A DNA stretch of 64,000 nt from Kolteria novifilia. GTDB lineage: Bacteria > Planctomycetota > Planctomycetia > Kolteriales > Kolteriaceae. The notes under the pieces were generated by a model, which had not been told where the DNA came from, ran no database searches, and saw only the letters and a program-made list of their open reading frames with translations. Shown here piece after piece: positions 18,314-26,911 of the stretch. The stretch's first letter is position 1. Every line of letters starts with the position of its first letter. The DNA is taken from contig CP036279.1 in the NCBI GenBank assembly GCA_007748055.1, forward strand, positions 7,502,001-7,566,000, in the 5' to 3' direction. The position numbers and the translations under genes are program-made.

Positions 18314-20755
18314 TTAGTTCGTCAGCGGCTTCTTCGCGTCGGCTTTCTTCTTCGTGTCGTCGCCGTTGGATGACTTCTTCGCGCCGGCTTGCTCGTCGAC
18401 CTTCGGCTCGCCCGGATCTTGGATATAGATCAGGATTCGGTCGTGCGTCACCAGGACGATATCTTCCCGACCGTCGCTGTTGACATCGCCGATCACCACT
18501 TCGCGCGGCTCGAGCCCGCCACCGGAAAAGGCTCCACTACGGAAGGTCTTCTCCTCGAAGACCTGCCAACGCTGGGCACGCTTCAGGTCGACATCGGGGC
18601 CGACCGCGAGGATCTCCAGGTGATGGCGTGATGGCTCGAGCAACAACACGTCGGTCTTGCCGTTGGCGTTGAGGTCGCCCGGAATCATGTCGAAGAGCTG
18701 GCCGTCGGGGATGTTCGACTCGTAGCTGGCGATCTCCTTAAACACCCGATCGCGCTTGCCGACGAAGCTGATCCCCATCTTCTCCGAATCAAACAGAAGC
18801 AAGTCCCCGCGATTGTCGCCATCCAGGTCGGCGACTTCCATCCCGCGAAGGGCGAAGGCGCCGACCTTCAGCGTGCGCCAACGGCGGAAGAGGCCATTGT
18901 CGGCCTTGAGGAAGACCAGCGATTGCGAGGAGCGATCGTACATCGCCAGTTCGCGGTCGCCGTCGCCGTCCAGATCGATCGCGTGGACGCCAATCACCTT
19001 GGCGGACCCCTCGGTCGCGTTGTACTGGTCGAGTACCTCCCAACGGCCGTTCTTTAGCTTGAGGCTCCGGGCGAAGTTGCTCTGAGCGACGAGGAAGACC
19101 GGGTCGTCGCCGGCGAGCTTGCCGTAGTAGACCGCCGCCGGAGAGATCGTTCCGAGAGCACCGCCGGTCGAGTCGGGAGCCTTCGTGTAGGTTCCCTTCT
19201 CGTTGCCGAGGTAAATCTGCGGCGACTGGAAGAGATAGAAGAACATCAGGTCGAGATGTCCGTCGGCGTTGACGTCGACGGCGCGGGAATCGTACGGCTT
19301 GCCCGACATGTCGAGTTTCTGCTCTTCCTTGTCGCCAAACTTATCGGACTCCCAACGAATCGAGTCGCCATCCTTGGTCGGCTTGAGCTTGCGAAGGACA
19401 AAGCTGTCCTTCGATGCCTTTTCATCCCGGACCTGGGCGAGATAGACGAGCCGCGCCTCCATCCCCGAACCGAGCACCGCCATCGTCAGCGGCACGTCCT
19501 TCGTGCCCAGTAGCGACGGGAAGGTGATGCGTCGGCCGTCGAAGCGGCTCTGTCCGATCGCTCGTTCGCGTTCGCTCAGCGAGAGGATCGTCTCGGGGCC
19601 ATCGCCCAACGAGAGCGAGCGGAGCAGGGAGGTCCCGATCAGGCTCGGATACTCGCTGCCCAGATCGAGTCCCTCCTGGTCGTCCTGCCGATAGAGCAGC
19701 AGTCGAGCGGCGCTCGCGTCGCAGACGACGACATCCTTCTTCGCGTCGGCGGTGACATCCGCGACGACGAGGTCGACTTGCGGGCTACCGCCCGATCGCG
19801 CGAAGGGGAAAACGACCATCTGGCTGGTCGGGGATTCCTCCTCCTCGGCGGCATCGCCGAGCGAATAGACGAGGAAGCGATCCGAAAGGGCACTGATCAT
19901 CAGCATCTCGAGACCGGGCTTGCCGTCGAGGTCGGCGTAGGAAACCCCGCGCGGCTCGTCGATTTCGAAGCGACGCTCCGGGCCGAGCCGATGGCTCTTC
20001 CGCTGGAAGCGAACCCGAACGGGAAACTGCGAATCGTCGCTCAGGTAGACGATGTCGTTGAGGCCATCCTGGTCGAGATCCAAGACGCGGACGAGGCTCA
20101 TCGATCCCTCGTCGAGCCGATAGCGAACCGGCTCCTTCAGGCGTCCGTCGGCTCCCTGGTAGGCGACGTAGAGGTTGTTCCGGCCGAGAAACGCGATGTC
20201 GGTCAGCCCGTCGCCGTTGAGATCGCCGAGGTCGAGAGCCCATACCGAACGCTGAGCGTCCGAGATGTCGAAGTGTCGCCGGCGGCCGAAGCTGCCGTCC
20301 TTGTTCTGGTACTCCACATAGAGGCCGGAAGGATCGGCAAGGTAGACCAGGTCGGCCCGACCGTCATTGTTGACGTCGCCAACGGTCAGGGAGGCGATGG
20401 TCTTGTTTTGTGTCAGCTTGACGTGTTCGAGGCGTGCGTCATTGGGGATATCGTTGACCTCGAAGGGGTCGGCCGTCGGGATTGGCTTGCCGTCGGGGCG
20501 CTGTTTGAGGACGTCGATGCGGTTCTTCTGATTGTTGATGACGATGATGTCGAGCTTGCCATCGCCGTCGATATCCCGCAGCAGCAGGTTCTTGATGCGT
20601 GGATCGAGCTTGTAAATCTCTGGGGAAAGAAAGCCGTAGTCGTCCTTGAGCGAGTAATCGCGGATGGGTGGCGAATCCCCCTCGGAGGTCGGAGCGGCCG
20701 CCTGAAGAGTGGAGACGAACAACGCCACGATCGCGAAGCCAACAAAACGTTCCAT
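18314..20755 (-). CDS. secreted FG-GAP/VCBS repeat protein
   Basis: An 813-residue exported protein beginning with a signal peptide (MERFVGFAIVALFVSTLQA). It consists of about eleven FG-GAP/VCBS-type repeats, each with an acidic calcium-binding loop of the D-x-D/N-x-D-G pattern, for example DIDGDGKLDI, DVNNDGRADL, DLNGDGLTDI, DLDGDGDREL, DLNANGKTDV and DVNSDGREDI. Such repeats build beta-propellers that bind Ca2+ and often mediate surface attachment or protein-protein contacts. There is no enzymatic domain. The C-terminal tail is lysine-rich (KKKADAKKPLTN). It is divergent from the serine protease gene. Confidence 0.85.
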   Translation of the reverse strand: MERFVGFAIVALFVSTLQAAAPTSEGDSPPIRDYSLKDDYGFLSPEIYKLDPRIKNLLLRDIDGDGKLDIIVINNQKNRIDVLKQRPDGKPIPTADPFEVNDIPNDARLEHVKLTQNKTIASLTVGDVNNDGRADLVYLADPSGLYVEYQNKDGSFGRRRHFDISDAQRSVWALDLGDLNGDGLTDIAFLGRNNLYVAYQGADGRLKEPVRYRLDEGSMSLVRVLDLDQDGLNDIVYLSDDSQFPVRVRFQRKSHRLGPERRFEIDEPRGVSYADLDGKPGLEMLMISALSDRFLVYSLGDAAEEEESPTSQMVVFPFARSGGSPQVDLVVADVTADAKKDVVVCDASAARLLLYRQDDQEGLDLGSEYPSLIGTSLLRSLSLGDGPETILSLSERERAIGQSRFDGRRITFPSLLGTKDVPLTMAVLGSGMEARLVYLAQVRDEKASKDSFVLRKLKPTKDGDSIRWESDKFGDKEEQKLDMSGKPYDSRAVDVNADGHLDLMFFYLFQSPQIYLGNEKGTYTKAPDSTGGALGTISPAAVYYGKLAGDDPVFLVAQSNFARSLKLKNGRWEVLDQYNATEGSAKVIGVHAIDLDGDGDRELAMYDRSSQSLVFLKADNGLFRRWRTLKVGAFALRGMEVADLDGDNRGDLLLFDSEKMGISFVGKRDRVFKEIASYESNIPDGQLFDMIPGDLNANGKTDVLLLEPSRHHLEILAVGPDVDLKRAQRWQVFEEKTFRSGAFSGGGLEPREVVIGDVNSDGREDIVLVTHDRILIYIQDPGEPKVDEQAGAKKSSNGDDTKKKADAKKPLTN

Positions 20756-21066
20756 CGATTGGGCACCTGGTTTCTGGAAATTCCCTTTGACGGGAGTCGT
20801 CCTCTTTCAACGATGCTAGTAACCTCCCTAGCTTACGCAGGGCGTCGGTCATGGGCCAAGAGACATTTGTGGTTGTGCTCGGACGGATTTCCGAGGGTTG
20901 GTCACGTCGCGGTCACCCCGAGGTGACGTCAATTCGTCCCAAGCCGTTGCCAGAAGGGAATCTAGTTGGACCGGTGCGAGGGAAGTGCTAAAAATGAGCC
21001 GGACAAGGGTGGCGTCGCGCACCGCCCCATCCCCTTGCGACTCATGATGAGGAGAAAGGAGCAGTG
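20756..21066. promoter_or_regulatory. divergent intergenic region
   Basis: 311 bases between the divergent FG-GAP and serine protease genes. It contains a partial copy of a dispersed element (CTAGTTGGACCGGTGCG at about 20963), and a strong purine-rich leader (GAGGAGAAAGGAG) for the right-hand gene. I cannot assign promoter hexamers. Confidence 0.4.
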
Positions 21067-22008
21067 ATGCTGCTGGGTGCCACCATGCTGGCGTTGGCCG
21101 CGGTCGCCGCGGACTACGAGCGAATCGAATTGCGGTCGGGAACCGCGGTGGTCGGGGAAGTGCTCAAGGAACGAGCCGACGAGATCGTCGTCGATCTCGG
21201 GTCGGACGTCATTGTCATTCCGACGGCCGACGTCGTCCGCCGTTCCAGCGGCGATTCGCCCGTAAAAGCGATGTCGGTCGCCTCGCATCGCTACGGCGAT
21301 TCGGGACACCTCTTCGCCACCGCCGACTTACCTCCCGCCCCGATCAAGGACCTCGTCAAACGCTTCGGCGAGGCGGTGGTCGTGGTCAAAACCCCCAGCG
21401 GGACCGGCTCGGGGTTCTTCATCGACGATGACGGTCACTGCGTGACCAATTACCATGTCGTGGAGAAAGAGAGCCGAATCACGGTCGATATTTTCCAGAA
21501 GTCGGGCCAATCGTTCACGGAGAAGTCGATCGGCGACGTCGAGATCGTCGCCCTCAACCCCTTCTTCGACCTGGCGCTGATCAAGGTCCCCACCCGAAAA
21601 GACATCGTCTTCAAGCACGTCTTCCTCGGCTTTTCCGACGAACTACGTCCTGGCGAGGAGGTTTTCGTGATCGGAGCTCCGCTGGGGCTCTCGCGGACGG
21701 TGACCGACGGAACCATCAGCAACGTCCATCGCAGCTTCAGCGGCCAGGTCTACTTGCAGACGAACGCGCAAATCAATCCCGGCAATAGCGGCGGCCCCCT
21801 CTTCAACACCCGCGGTCAAGTGATCGGCGTGATCAACATGAAGGTGCCGCTCGGCGAGGGGCTCGGCTTCGCGATTCCCGTGAACTACCTGAAGGACTTC
21901 TTACGGCATCGCGAGGCCTTTTCGTTCAACAAGGATCAGCCCAACACGGGCTACCGCTATTTGGATCCGCCCCGAAGACGCCGGTTCGAAAAGCCCGCGT
22001 CGAAGTAG
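21067..22008 (+). CDS. trypsin-like serine protease, Deg/HtrA type without PDZ
   Basis: A 313-residue protease with a short hydrophobic N-terminus. A small beta-rich segment (YERIELRSGTAVVGEVL, residues 17-60) precedes the chymotrypsin-fold domain. The catalytic triad is legible: H130 in CVTNYHVV, D168 in NPFFDLALIKV, and S241 in NPGNSGGPLFN. It ends right after the protease domain, so unlike DegP/DegS it has no PDZ domain. It probably works in the periplasm in protein quality control or signalling. I chose ATG 21067 over the adjacent GTG at 21064; both lie behind AAGGAG. The last codons (KPASK) are contributed by the start of a downstream repeat. Confidence 0.88.
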   Translation: MLLGATMLALAAVAADYERIELRSGTAVVGEVLKERADEIVVDLGSDVIVIPTADVVRRSSGDSPVKAMSVASHRYGDSGHLFATADLPPAPIKDLVKRFGEAVVVVKTPSGTGSGFFIDDDGHCVTNYHVVEKESRITVDIFQKSGQSFTEKSIGDVEIVALNPFFDLALIKVPTRKDIVFKHVFLGFSDELRPGEEVFVIGAPLGLSRTVTDGTISNVHRSFSGQVYLQTNAQINPGNSGGPLFNTRGQVIGVINMKVPLGEGLGFAIPVNYLKDFLRHREAFSFNKDQPNTGYRYLDPPRRRRFEKPASK

Positions 22009-22078
22009 GCACCGACGGCGGGTCAATGGGCCCGCGTCTAGTGGATACCGACGGCGGGTCGATGGGCCCGCGTCGAAG
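21995..22078. repeat. 36-bp GC-rich tandem repeat
   Basis: ACCGACGGCGGGT...ATGGGCCCGCGTC occurs at 22011 and 22047 (exact 36-base spacing). A partial third copy of its tail (CCCGCGTCGAAG) forms the end of the protease gene. The GCGGG/CCCGC arms can pair, so it may fold as transcript-end hairpins, though no T-tract follows. Confidence 0.75.
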
Positions 22079-22218
22079 GTAGAACACGAAGCCGACCGGC
22101 ATAGGGAAACCCGATGGGGTGTCGGCGGGTACTTCGCTGTAGAGTTCGTTGCGTCGGGACGTAGGGTACGGCCTGGGTTGGGTCGGCCGACCGTCGCAGT
22201 GTAGACAAGGAGCCACGT

Positions 22219-23976
22219 GTGAATCTCATTGCCAGAACGAGCCGAGCAACCAAAGGGGCGGTTGCCGCGGCGCTCATCGCCCTCTCCTGGGCCAGCGTCG
22301 CCAAGGCCGTCCCCTTCGAGAGCGCGTTGCCCGACGATTGCATCGTCTACGCGAACGTTCCGAGCGTCAGCAAGCTCAAGGGCAGCTTCACCCAGACCAA
22401 CGTCTGGAAGCTCTGGAACGATCCCGCGATGGCGCGGTTCAAGGCGGCCATCACCGCCGAGGTCGGCAAGATCTTCGCGAAGGTGGAAGAGCAAGTCGGT
22501 GTCGACGTCCCCGAAGTCCTCGCTCTGCCGTCCGGGCAGATGGCCTTCGCGCTGCGGCTCGATCCGACCGATCCGCAGAAGCCTCCGTTCGTCTACTTCC
22601 TCGCCGACGTCGCGGGGAACGAGACGAAGGTGGAAGGCCTCGTCGGCCGCTTGAAGACCGCCCTGGAGGGGCAAGGGCTCACCAAGCAGGAGATGGGCGA
22701 CATCACCATCTTCAGCAAGGGGGCTCCCAAGGAGCGTGAGCAACTCTGCATGGCGCTGCGGGGCTCGGTCCTTGCGTTCGCCAACGATCCGGCCGCTCTC
22801 AAGGAGACGCTTCAAGCCCTCAGCGAGGGGATGCGCGGTTCCTTGGCCGACAACGCCCGCTTCCGCCAGTTCCGCTCTCGTTCGGGCGGCATCGGTGACG
22901 TCGAGGTCTTCGTCGATCTCGCCAAGATCATCAGCTTCGCACTGCAGTCGGGTGGCCCGCAAGCCCAAGTCATCAGCGGCATGCTCGGACTCAACGCCTT
23001 CCAGGCCGCGGGTGTCAGCGGCAAGATCGCCTACGACGACTACGAGTTCACCTCGCAGCTCATGGTCTTGGTTCAGGGCCAGTCGTTGTTGCTGGATCTC
23101 TTCCGCATGCCGGCCAAGCCGCTCAAGCCCGAGCCATGGGTTCCCGCGTCGATCGTGACCTACACGTCGCTCAACTGGGATGTCGACGGCTTCTACAACA
23201 CGCTGACGCAACTCGTCAACGGCTTCCAGCCCGGAGCGATGGCGCAGGTCGACCGGGCCCTGTCCCAGCTCGATCCGCAAAATCCGATCAGCCTCAAGAA
23301 CGACATCATCGGCCCGTTGGGCAACCGCATCACCGCGATCAGCGACCTGACCGAACGCGACAACCTGCCGGTTCAGCGCTTCCTCATCGCTTGGCAGCTT
23401 GACGATGCGGGCCGCTTCAAGGCCTTCTTCGATCGCATCATGGGACAGTTGGGCGTTGTCGCCGGCTTCCAAAAGAAGACCGTCAAGGGCTACGACGTCT
23501 ACACCTTCCCGCTCGGCGACGTCTTGGCCGCTCAAATGCCCCCGGACCAAGCTCCTCCCGTTGGCATGCTCGGCCTGACCGTGACCAAGACCCACTTCAT
23601 GGTCGCGACCTTCGTCGAGGTGCTCGACATGGTGCTGAACTTTGACGGCGAAGCCGGTCTGGCGGAGACGCCCGGCTACCAACGCGTCGCCAGCAAGTTC
23701 CCCGCCGAGACGAGCATCATCACCTACTCGCAGACCGAGGTCCAACAGCGGGCGGTCTGGCAGATGCTCAAGTCGGGCAAGTTCGCCCAGGTCCTCACGC
23801 AGGCGGCCCAAGCGGACGACGACGTCAACGAGTACGTCGGCGGCTTGATCCAAGCCCTCAACGGTTCAAACCTTCCCGAGTTCGACGCCGTCAAGAAGTA
23901 CCTGAGCAGCCCGACCGGCAGCTACGGCATCATGGACGACAAGGGCATCTACTTCATGCAGTTCCAACTGCGCTAG
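22219..23976 (+). CDS. secreted DUF3352-like protein
   Basis: A 585-residue exported protein of unknown function. A GTG start at 22219 has AAGGAG six bases upstream and opens a signal peptide (NLIARTSRATKGAVAAALIALSWAS). The mature protein begins PDDCIVYANVPSVSKL and resembles the DUF3352-type architecture: long alternating strand/helix segments, no cysteines of note, no enzymatic motif. It is a distant relative of the proteins at 5.9-7.6 kb and of the C-terminal domain of the 1453-residue protein, making three such units in 24 kb. A good rho-independent terminator follows at 24085. Confidence 0.7.
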   Translation: MNLIARTSRATKGAVAAALIALSWASVAKAVPFESALPDDCIVYANVPSVSKLKGSFTQTNVWKLWNDPAMARFKAAITAEVGKIFAKVEEQVGVDVPEVLALPSGQMAFALRLDPTDPQKPPFVYFLADVAGNETKVEGLVGRLKTALEGQGLTKQEMGDITIFSKGAPKEREQLCMALRGSVLAFANDPAALKETLQALSEGMRGSLADNARFRQFRSRSGGIGDVEVFVDLAKIISFALQSGGPQAQVISGMLGLNAFQAAGVSGKIAYDDYEFTSQLMVLVQGQSLLLDLFRMPAKPLKPEPWVPASIVTYTSLNWDVDGFYNTLTQLVNGFQPGAMAQVDRALSQLDPQNPISLKNDIIGPLGNRITAISDLTERDNLPVQRFLIAWQLDDAGRFKAFFDRIMGQLGVVAGFQKKTVKGYDVYTFPLGDVLAAQMPPDQAPPVGMLGLTVTKTHFMVATFVEVLDMVLNFDGEAGLAETPGYQRVASKFPAETSIITYSQTEVQQRAVWQMLKSGKFAQVLTQAAQADDDVNEYVGGLIQALNGSNLPEFDAVKKYLSSPTGSYGIMDDKGIYFMQFQLR

Positions 23977-24084
23977 TGATGCCGGCTCGCTCGCGCCACG
24001 TCGGTGGAGCGAGGGGCCTGTCCGTCCTCAATCGTCAACGGGCCGCTGGTTGATTTTCAGCCAGTGAGAGGTGATCAAACGACC

Positions 24085-24130
24085 AAGGGCCGGAGAAACG
24101 CGTCTCAGCGTTCCCGGCCCTTTGTTTGTT
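24085..24130 (+). terminator. rho-independent terminator
   Basis: Stem AAGGGCCGG (24085-24093) pairs with CCGGCCCTT (24114-24122), with an inner AACGC/GCGTT pairing, followed by TTTGTTTG. It lies about 110 bases after the DUF3352-like gene and ends its transcript. Confidence 0.8.
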
Positions 24131-24221
24131 CATCGGTCTTTGTTCGAGCAAGACCCAGCTGGCCCGAGTCCGAGTCTCCACGGACCGGGGCGTTGTTCCG
24201 GAACCTATGCAGGCAGGTCCC

Positions 24222-24890
24222 CTAGAAAACCCTTTCAGGGTTTGGGGACTGTGGATCATCCTTTCCCAGGGTGCGCGAAGCGCGACCCTGGGCTCCATTA
24301 GTCAATGCCTTCGGCATAGGGACAAAAGACTCGGTCTTTCGCCTCGAGCCGCGACACCACAATCTCTCGTTGAACCCCAACGTCATTCGCTTTCCTGAAC
24401 GGCAACGCCGCGTTCGAACGGCGACGACACTTTCCGAACGGCGACGACACTTTCCGAACGGCGACGACACTTTCCGAACGGCGACGACACTTTCCGAACG
24501 GCGACGACACTTTCCGAACGGCGACGACACTTTCCGAACGGCGACGACACTTTCCGAACGGCGACGACACTTTCCGAACGGCGACGACACTTTCCGAACG
24601 GCGACGACACTTTCCGAACGGCGACGACACTTTCCCGAACACTTTCCGAACGGCGACGACACTTTCCGAACGGCGACGACACTTTCCGAACGGCGACGAC
24701 TCTTTCCGAACGGCGACGACACTTTCCGAACGGCGACGACTCTTTCCGAACGGCGACGTGTCTCTCCCTGAATGGTGATGTCTTCCCTATCCGAACGGCA
24801 ACGCCGTTCTCTGTTGAAGCCCAGGGTCGCGCTTCGCGCACCCTGGGTACCCACCGAACGGAGAAACCAACCCCGGAGGGGTTGTCTAAC
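24222..24890. repeat. composite palindromic element with 20-bp minisatellite core
   Basis: Left end: AACCCTTTCAGGGTTT hairpin, then arms CCCAGGGTGCGCG and CGCGACCCTGGG, then TCAATGCCTTCGGCATAGGG. Right end: the hairpin GAACGGCAACGCCGTTC (24795-24811), the CCCAGGGT palindrome in inverse orientation, then AACCCCGGAGGGGTT. The two ends are inverted copies of one another. Between them lies the tandem array at 24415-24766. The same ends occur at 48.0, 60.0 and 61.1 kb. Confidence 0.9.
24415..24766. repeat. 20-bp minisatellite array, 17 units
   Basis: Unit CGAACGGCGACGACACTTTC, eleven copies in perfect register from 24415 to 24634, a 12-base partial unit, then six more from 24647 to 24766 with a few A/T changes near the right end. 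Because 20 is not a multiple of three and the unit has no stop, several frames on both strands stay open across it, producing long serine/arginine repeat ORFs that I regard as artefacts. Confidence 0.95.
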
Positions 24891-24959
24891 TGGAATCGAC
24901 GCTGGTTGACCTGCCTCTACGGACGAACGATTCCTTCCCCTCGTGGGTCGGCGTGCGAC

Positions 24960-26036
24960 CTACAGGTACTGGTTCAATCCACGCTCTTTGAGCTGTTCGA
25001 GCAATCTCTTGACGTCCTGTTCGTGGGCCTTGTCGGCAACCAGCGTCCCATCGGGCGTCTGCACGATAATCAAATCGCGAACGCCGATGGTGCTGACGAC
25101 ATGGTCCTCATCGCCGACGATGATGCAGCCGGACGTGTCGAGACCGACATGTCGCCCAAGGACGACATTTCCTTCGTCGTTGATCTCATTGACGCGTTCG
25201 AGCGCCCCCCAGCTGCCAACGTCGTCCCACTGGAAGGGGACCTCGACCATCGCGACTTTCGGGGCCTTCTCCATTACCGCGTAATCGATCGAGATCTTGG
25301 GAAGGGCCTCGAATTCCGCCGCGAAGACTTTCTCACACTCGTCGCTGTCCCAGGCCGCGACAATGCGATCGATGCCATCGCCAATCTCGGGGGCGCAACG
25401 GCGAATCTCCGAGAGAATGGTGCTCGCCCGCCAACAGAAGATTCCCGAGTTCCAATAGTACGTCCCGCTGTCGACGAAGGACTTGGCGGTCTCGGCGTCC
25501 GGCTTCTCGTGAAAGGACTTCAATTGGAAGACATTGATGTCGCCCGACGCGAGCGGCTCGTCGCGCTGAAGATAGCCGTAGCCGGTGGAGGGGAATGTCG
25601 GCGGGATGCCGAAGGTCACCAGTGTTTGGGGATCGTCGTCGACGAACTTGTTGGCCGTCTCGATCGCGTCATGGAAGCGTTCGGGTGGCTCGATGAGGTG
25701 ATCCGCGGCCAGAACGACCATGTTGGCATCCGGATCGCTCTTGGCGATCAGTGCCGCCCCTAGGGCGATGCAGGGGGCGGTGTCGCGACCACAGGGTTCT
25801 CCGATGACGGCCCCCGAGGGCAGCTCGGGGAGCTGCTCGCGCGTCTTGGGCACTTGCACCTGATTGGTCAGGATGAGCAGACGCTCTTCGCCCACCAATC
25901 CGGCGATTCGGTCGTGGGCCTGCTGGATCAGACTCCGCTCTCCGTGCAACTTCAAGAACTGCTTGGGCAAGCGTTGTCGGCTCAGCGGCCAGAAACGCGT
26001 GCCGCTCCCGCCCGCCATGATCAACGCATGTAACAT
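24960..26036 (-). CDS. manC: mannose-1-phosphate guanylyltransferase
   Basis: A 358-residue nucleotidyltransferase that makes GDP-mannose from mannose-1-phosphate and GTP. The N-terminal motif MAGGSGTRFWPLSR and downstream KQFLKL are diagnostic; FHEKPD, YYWNSGIF and DDVGSWGAL also match. It lacks the C-terminal phosphomannose isomerase domain found in bifunctional AlgA/ManC proteins. GDP-mannose would feed glycan synthesis by the nearby glycosyltransferases. ATG 26036 follows a GGGAGA leader. It is the last gene of a reverse-strand group with a HAD phosphatase and an HDOD-receiver protein; the 166-base gap before it leaves room for its own promoter. Confidence 0.93.
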   Translation of the reverse strand: MLHALIMAGGSGTRFWPLSRQRLPKQFLKLHGERSLIQQAHDRIAGLVGEERLLILTNQVQVPKTREQLPELPSGAVIGEPCGRDTAPCIALGAALIAKSDPDANMVVLAADHLIEPPERFHDAIETANKFVDDDPQTLVTFGIPPTFPSTGYGYLQRDEPLASGDINVFQLKSFHEKPDAETAKSFVDSGTYYWNSGIFCWRASTILSEIRRCAPEIGDGIDRIVAAWDSDECEKVFAAEFEALPKISIDYAVMEKAPKVAMVEVPFQWDDVGSWGALERVNEINDEGNVVLGRHVGLDTSGCIIVGDEDHVVSTIGVRDLIIVQTPDGTLVADKAHEQDVKRLLEQLKERGLNQYL

Positions 26037-26202
26037 GCTCGCATTCTCCCTTGGTTCCCGGTTTGAAGGCCCAGCGCGAAGGCGCCGGCGCTACGAAAGT
26101 GAAGCAACCGCGAATTCCGAGCAAGACGAATATCGCTGGTTCAGGCGATCTCGGGAAGGGAAACAAGCGGAGCCGCCGAGGATGACTTTGACGGCAACGC
26201 GA

Positions 26203-26877
26203 TCAGCCCGGCGCGACGTCAAGGCGCTCGAGAAGATCGGCCGGGCGATCGACCACGAGGTCGGCTTCTCCAAGCTCGTCGATATTGTGGGTCGTCGTCA
26301 GCGCCACGCAGAAGATGCCCGCCGCCTTGGCCGCTCGGATTCCGTGGAGAGAATCCTCAATCACCCAACACTCGTCGGCGCCCAACCCAAGCTTTTGCAA
26401 CGACTTGAGAAATATCTCCGGATCGGGCTTCGTCACCGACACGTCCTCTTCGCCGAGGATCACGTCGAAGTCATCCTGAATTCCCGCGAGGCGCAGCACC
26501 TGGGCCACATTGTCGCGTGGGGCCGACGACGCGATCGCGAGCCGACACCCATGACCTCGCAAGCACGCGATCAGACGACGCACGCCCTTGGTCAGTCGCA
26601 GGTCGTCCTCAACGAGTCGCCGATAGAGAACTTCCTTCTCCGCGGCGAGACCAGCGATCTGCTCCTCGGTAAGGTCGTCTCCCGCGAGAAGGGTCACGAC
26701 GCTACTGCTGGCCGTGCCGAAGAGTCGCTGAAACGCCTCCTCGGAAAGCTCTTGCCCAAACCGTCGCCCGAGTTCGCGATAGGCTTCGAAATGATGCTGC
26801 CACGTGTCGGCAATGGTCCCGTCCATGTCGAAGATGACACCGGCCGGAATGACGATGGGTTCGGAGGTAGCGTCCAT
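26203..26877 (-). CDS. HAD-superfamily hydrolase, beta-phosphoglucomutase-like
   Basis: A 224-residue HAD enzyme of subfamily IA. Motif I is DMDGT (FDMDGTIADTW), motif II lies in LAIASSAPRDN, motif III is the lysine in TKPDPEIF, and motif IV is VIEDSLHGIRAAKAAG. The cap domain inserted after motif I is helical, as in phosphoglycolate phosphatases and beta-phosphoglucomutases. Substrate cannot be fixed by eye. It lies 34 bases downstream of the HDOD-receiver gene and is probably co-transcribed with it. Confidence 0.88.
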   Translation of the reverse strand: MDATSEPIVIPAGVIFDMDGTIADTWQHHFEAYRELGRRFGQELSEEAFQRLFGTASSSVVTLLAGDDLTEEQIAGLAAEKEVLYRRLVEDDLRLTKGVRRLIACLRGHGCRLAIASSAPRDNVAQVLRLAGIQDDFDVILGEEDVSVTKPDPEIFLKSLQKLGLGADECWVIEDSLHGIRAAKAAGIFCVALTTTHNIDELGEADLVVDRPADLLERLDVAPG

Positions 26878-26911
26878 GTCTTTCGTTGTATGGAGACGGG
26901 TCGTCGGGACA

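Noticed and set aside
21901-23853. 650-residue reverse-strand open frame
   Set aside because: Shadow of the DUF3352-like gene in GC-rich DNA; the translation is Arg/Glu/Asp/Gly-rich with no domain. The same applies to 29581-31458 and 56415-58460.
24415-24766. CRISPR array
   Set aside because: Units are directly adjacent with no spacers and there are no cas genes nearby; it is a minisatellite.
24222-24854. Long open frames on both strands across the 20-bp array, encoding Ser/Arg/Phe-rich repeats
   Set aside because: They are a by-product of a stop-free 20-bp unit that is open in several frames on both strands; there is no Shine-Dalgarno, and the same frames run through the palindromic ends.
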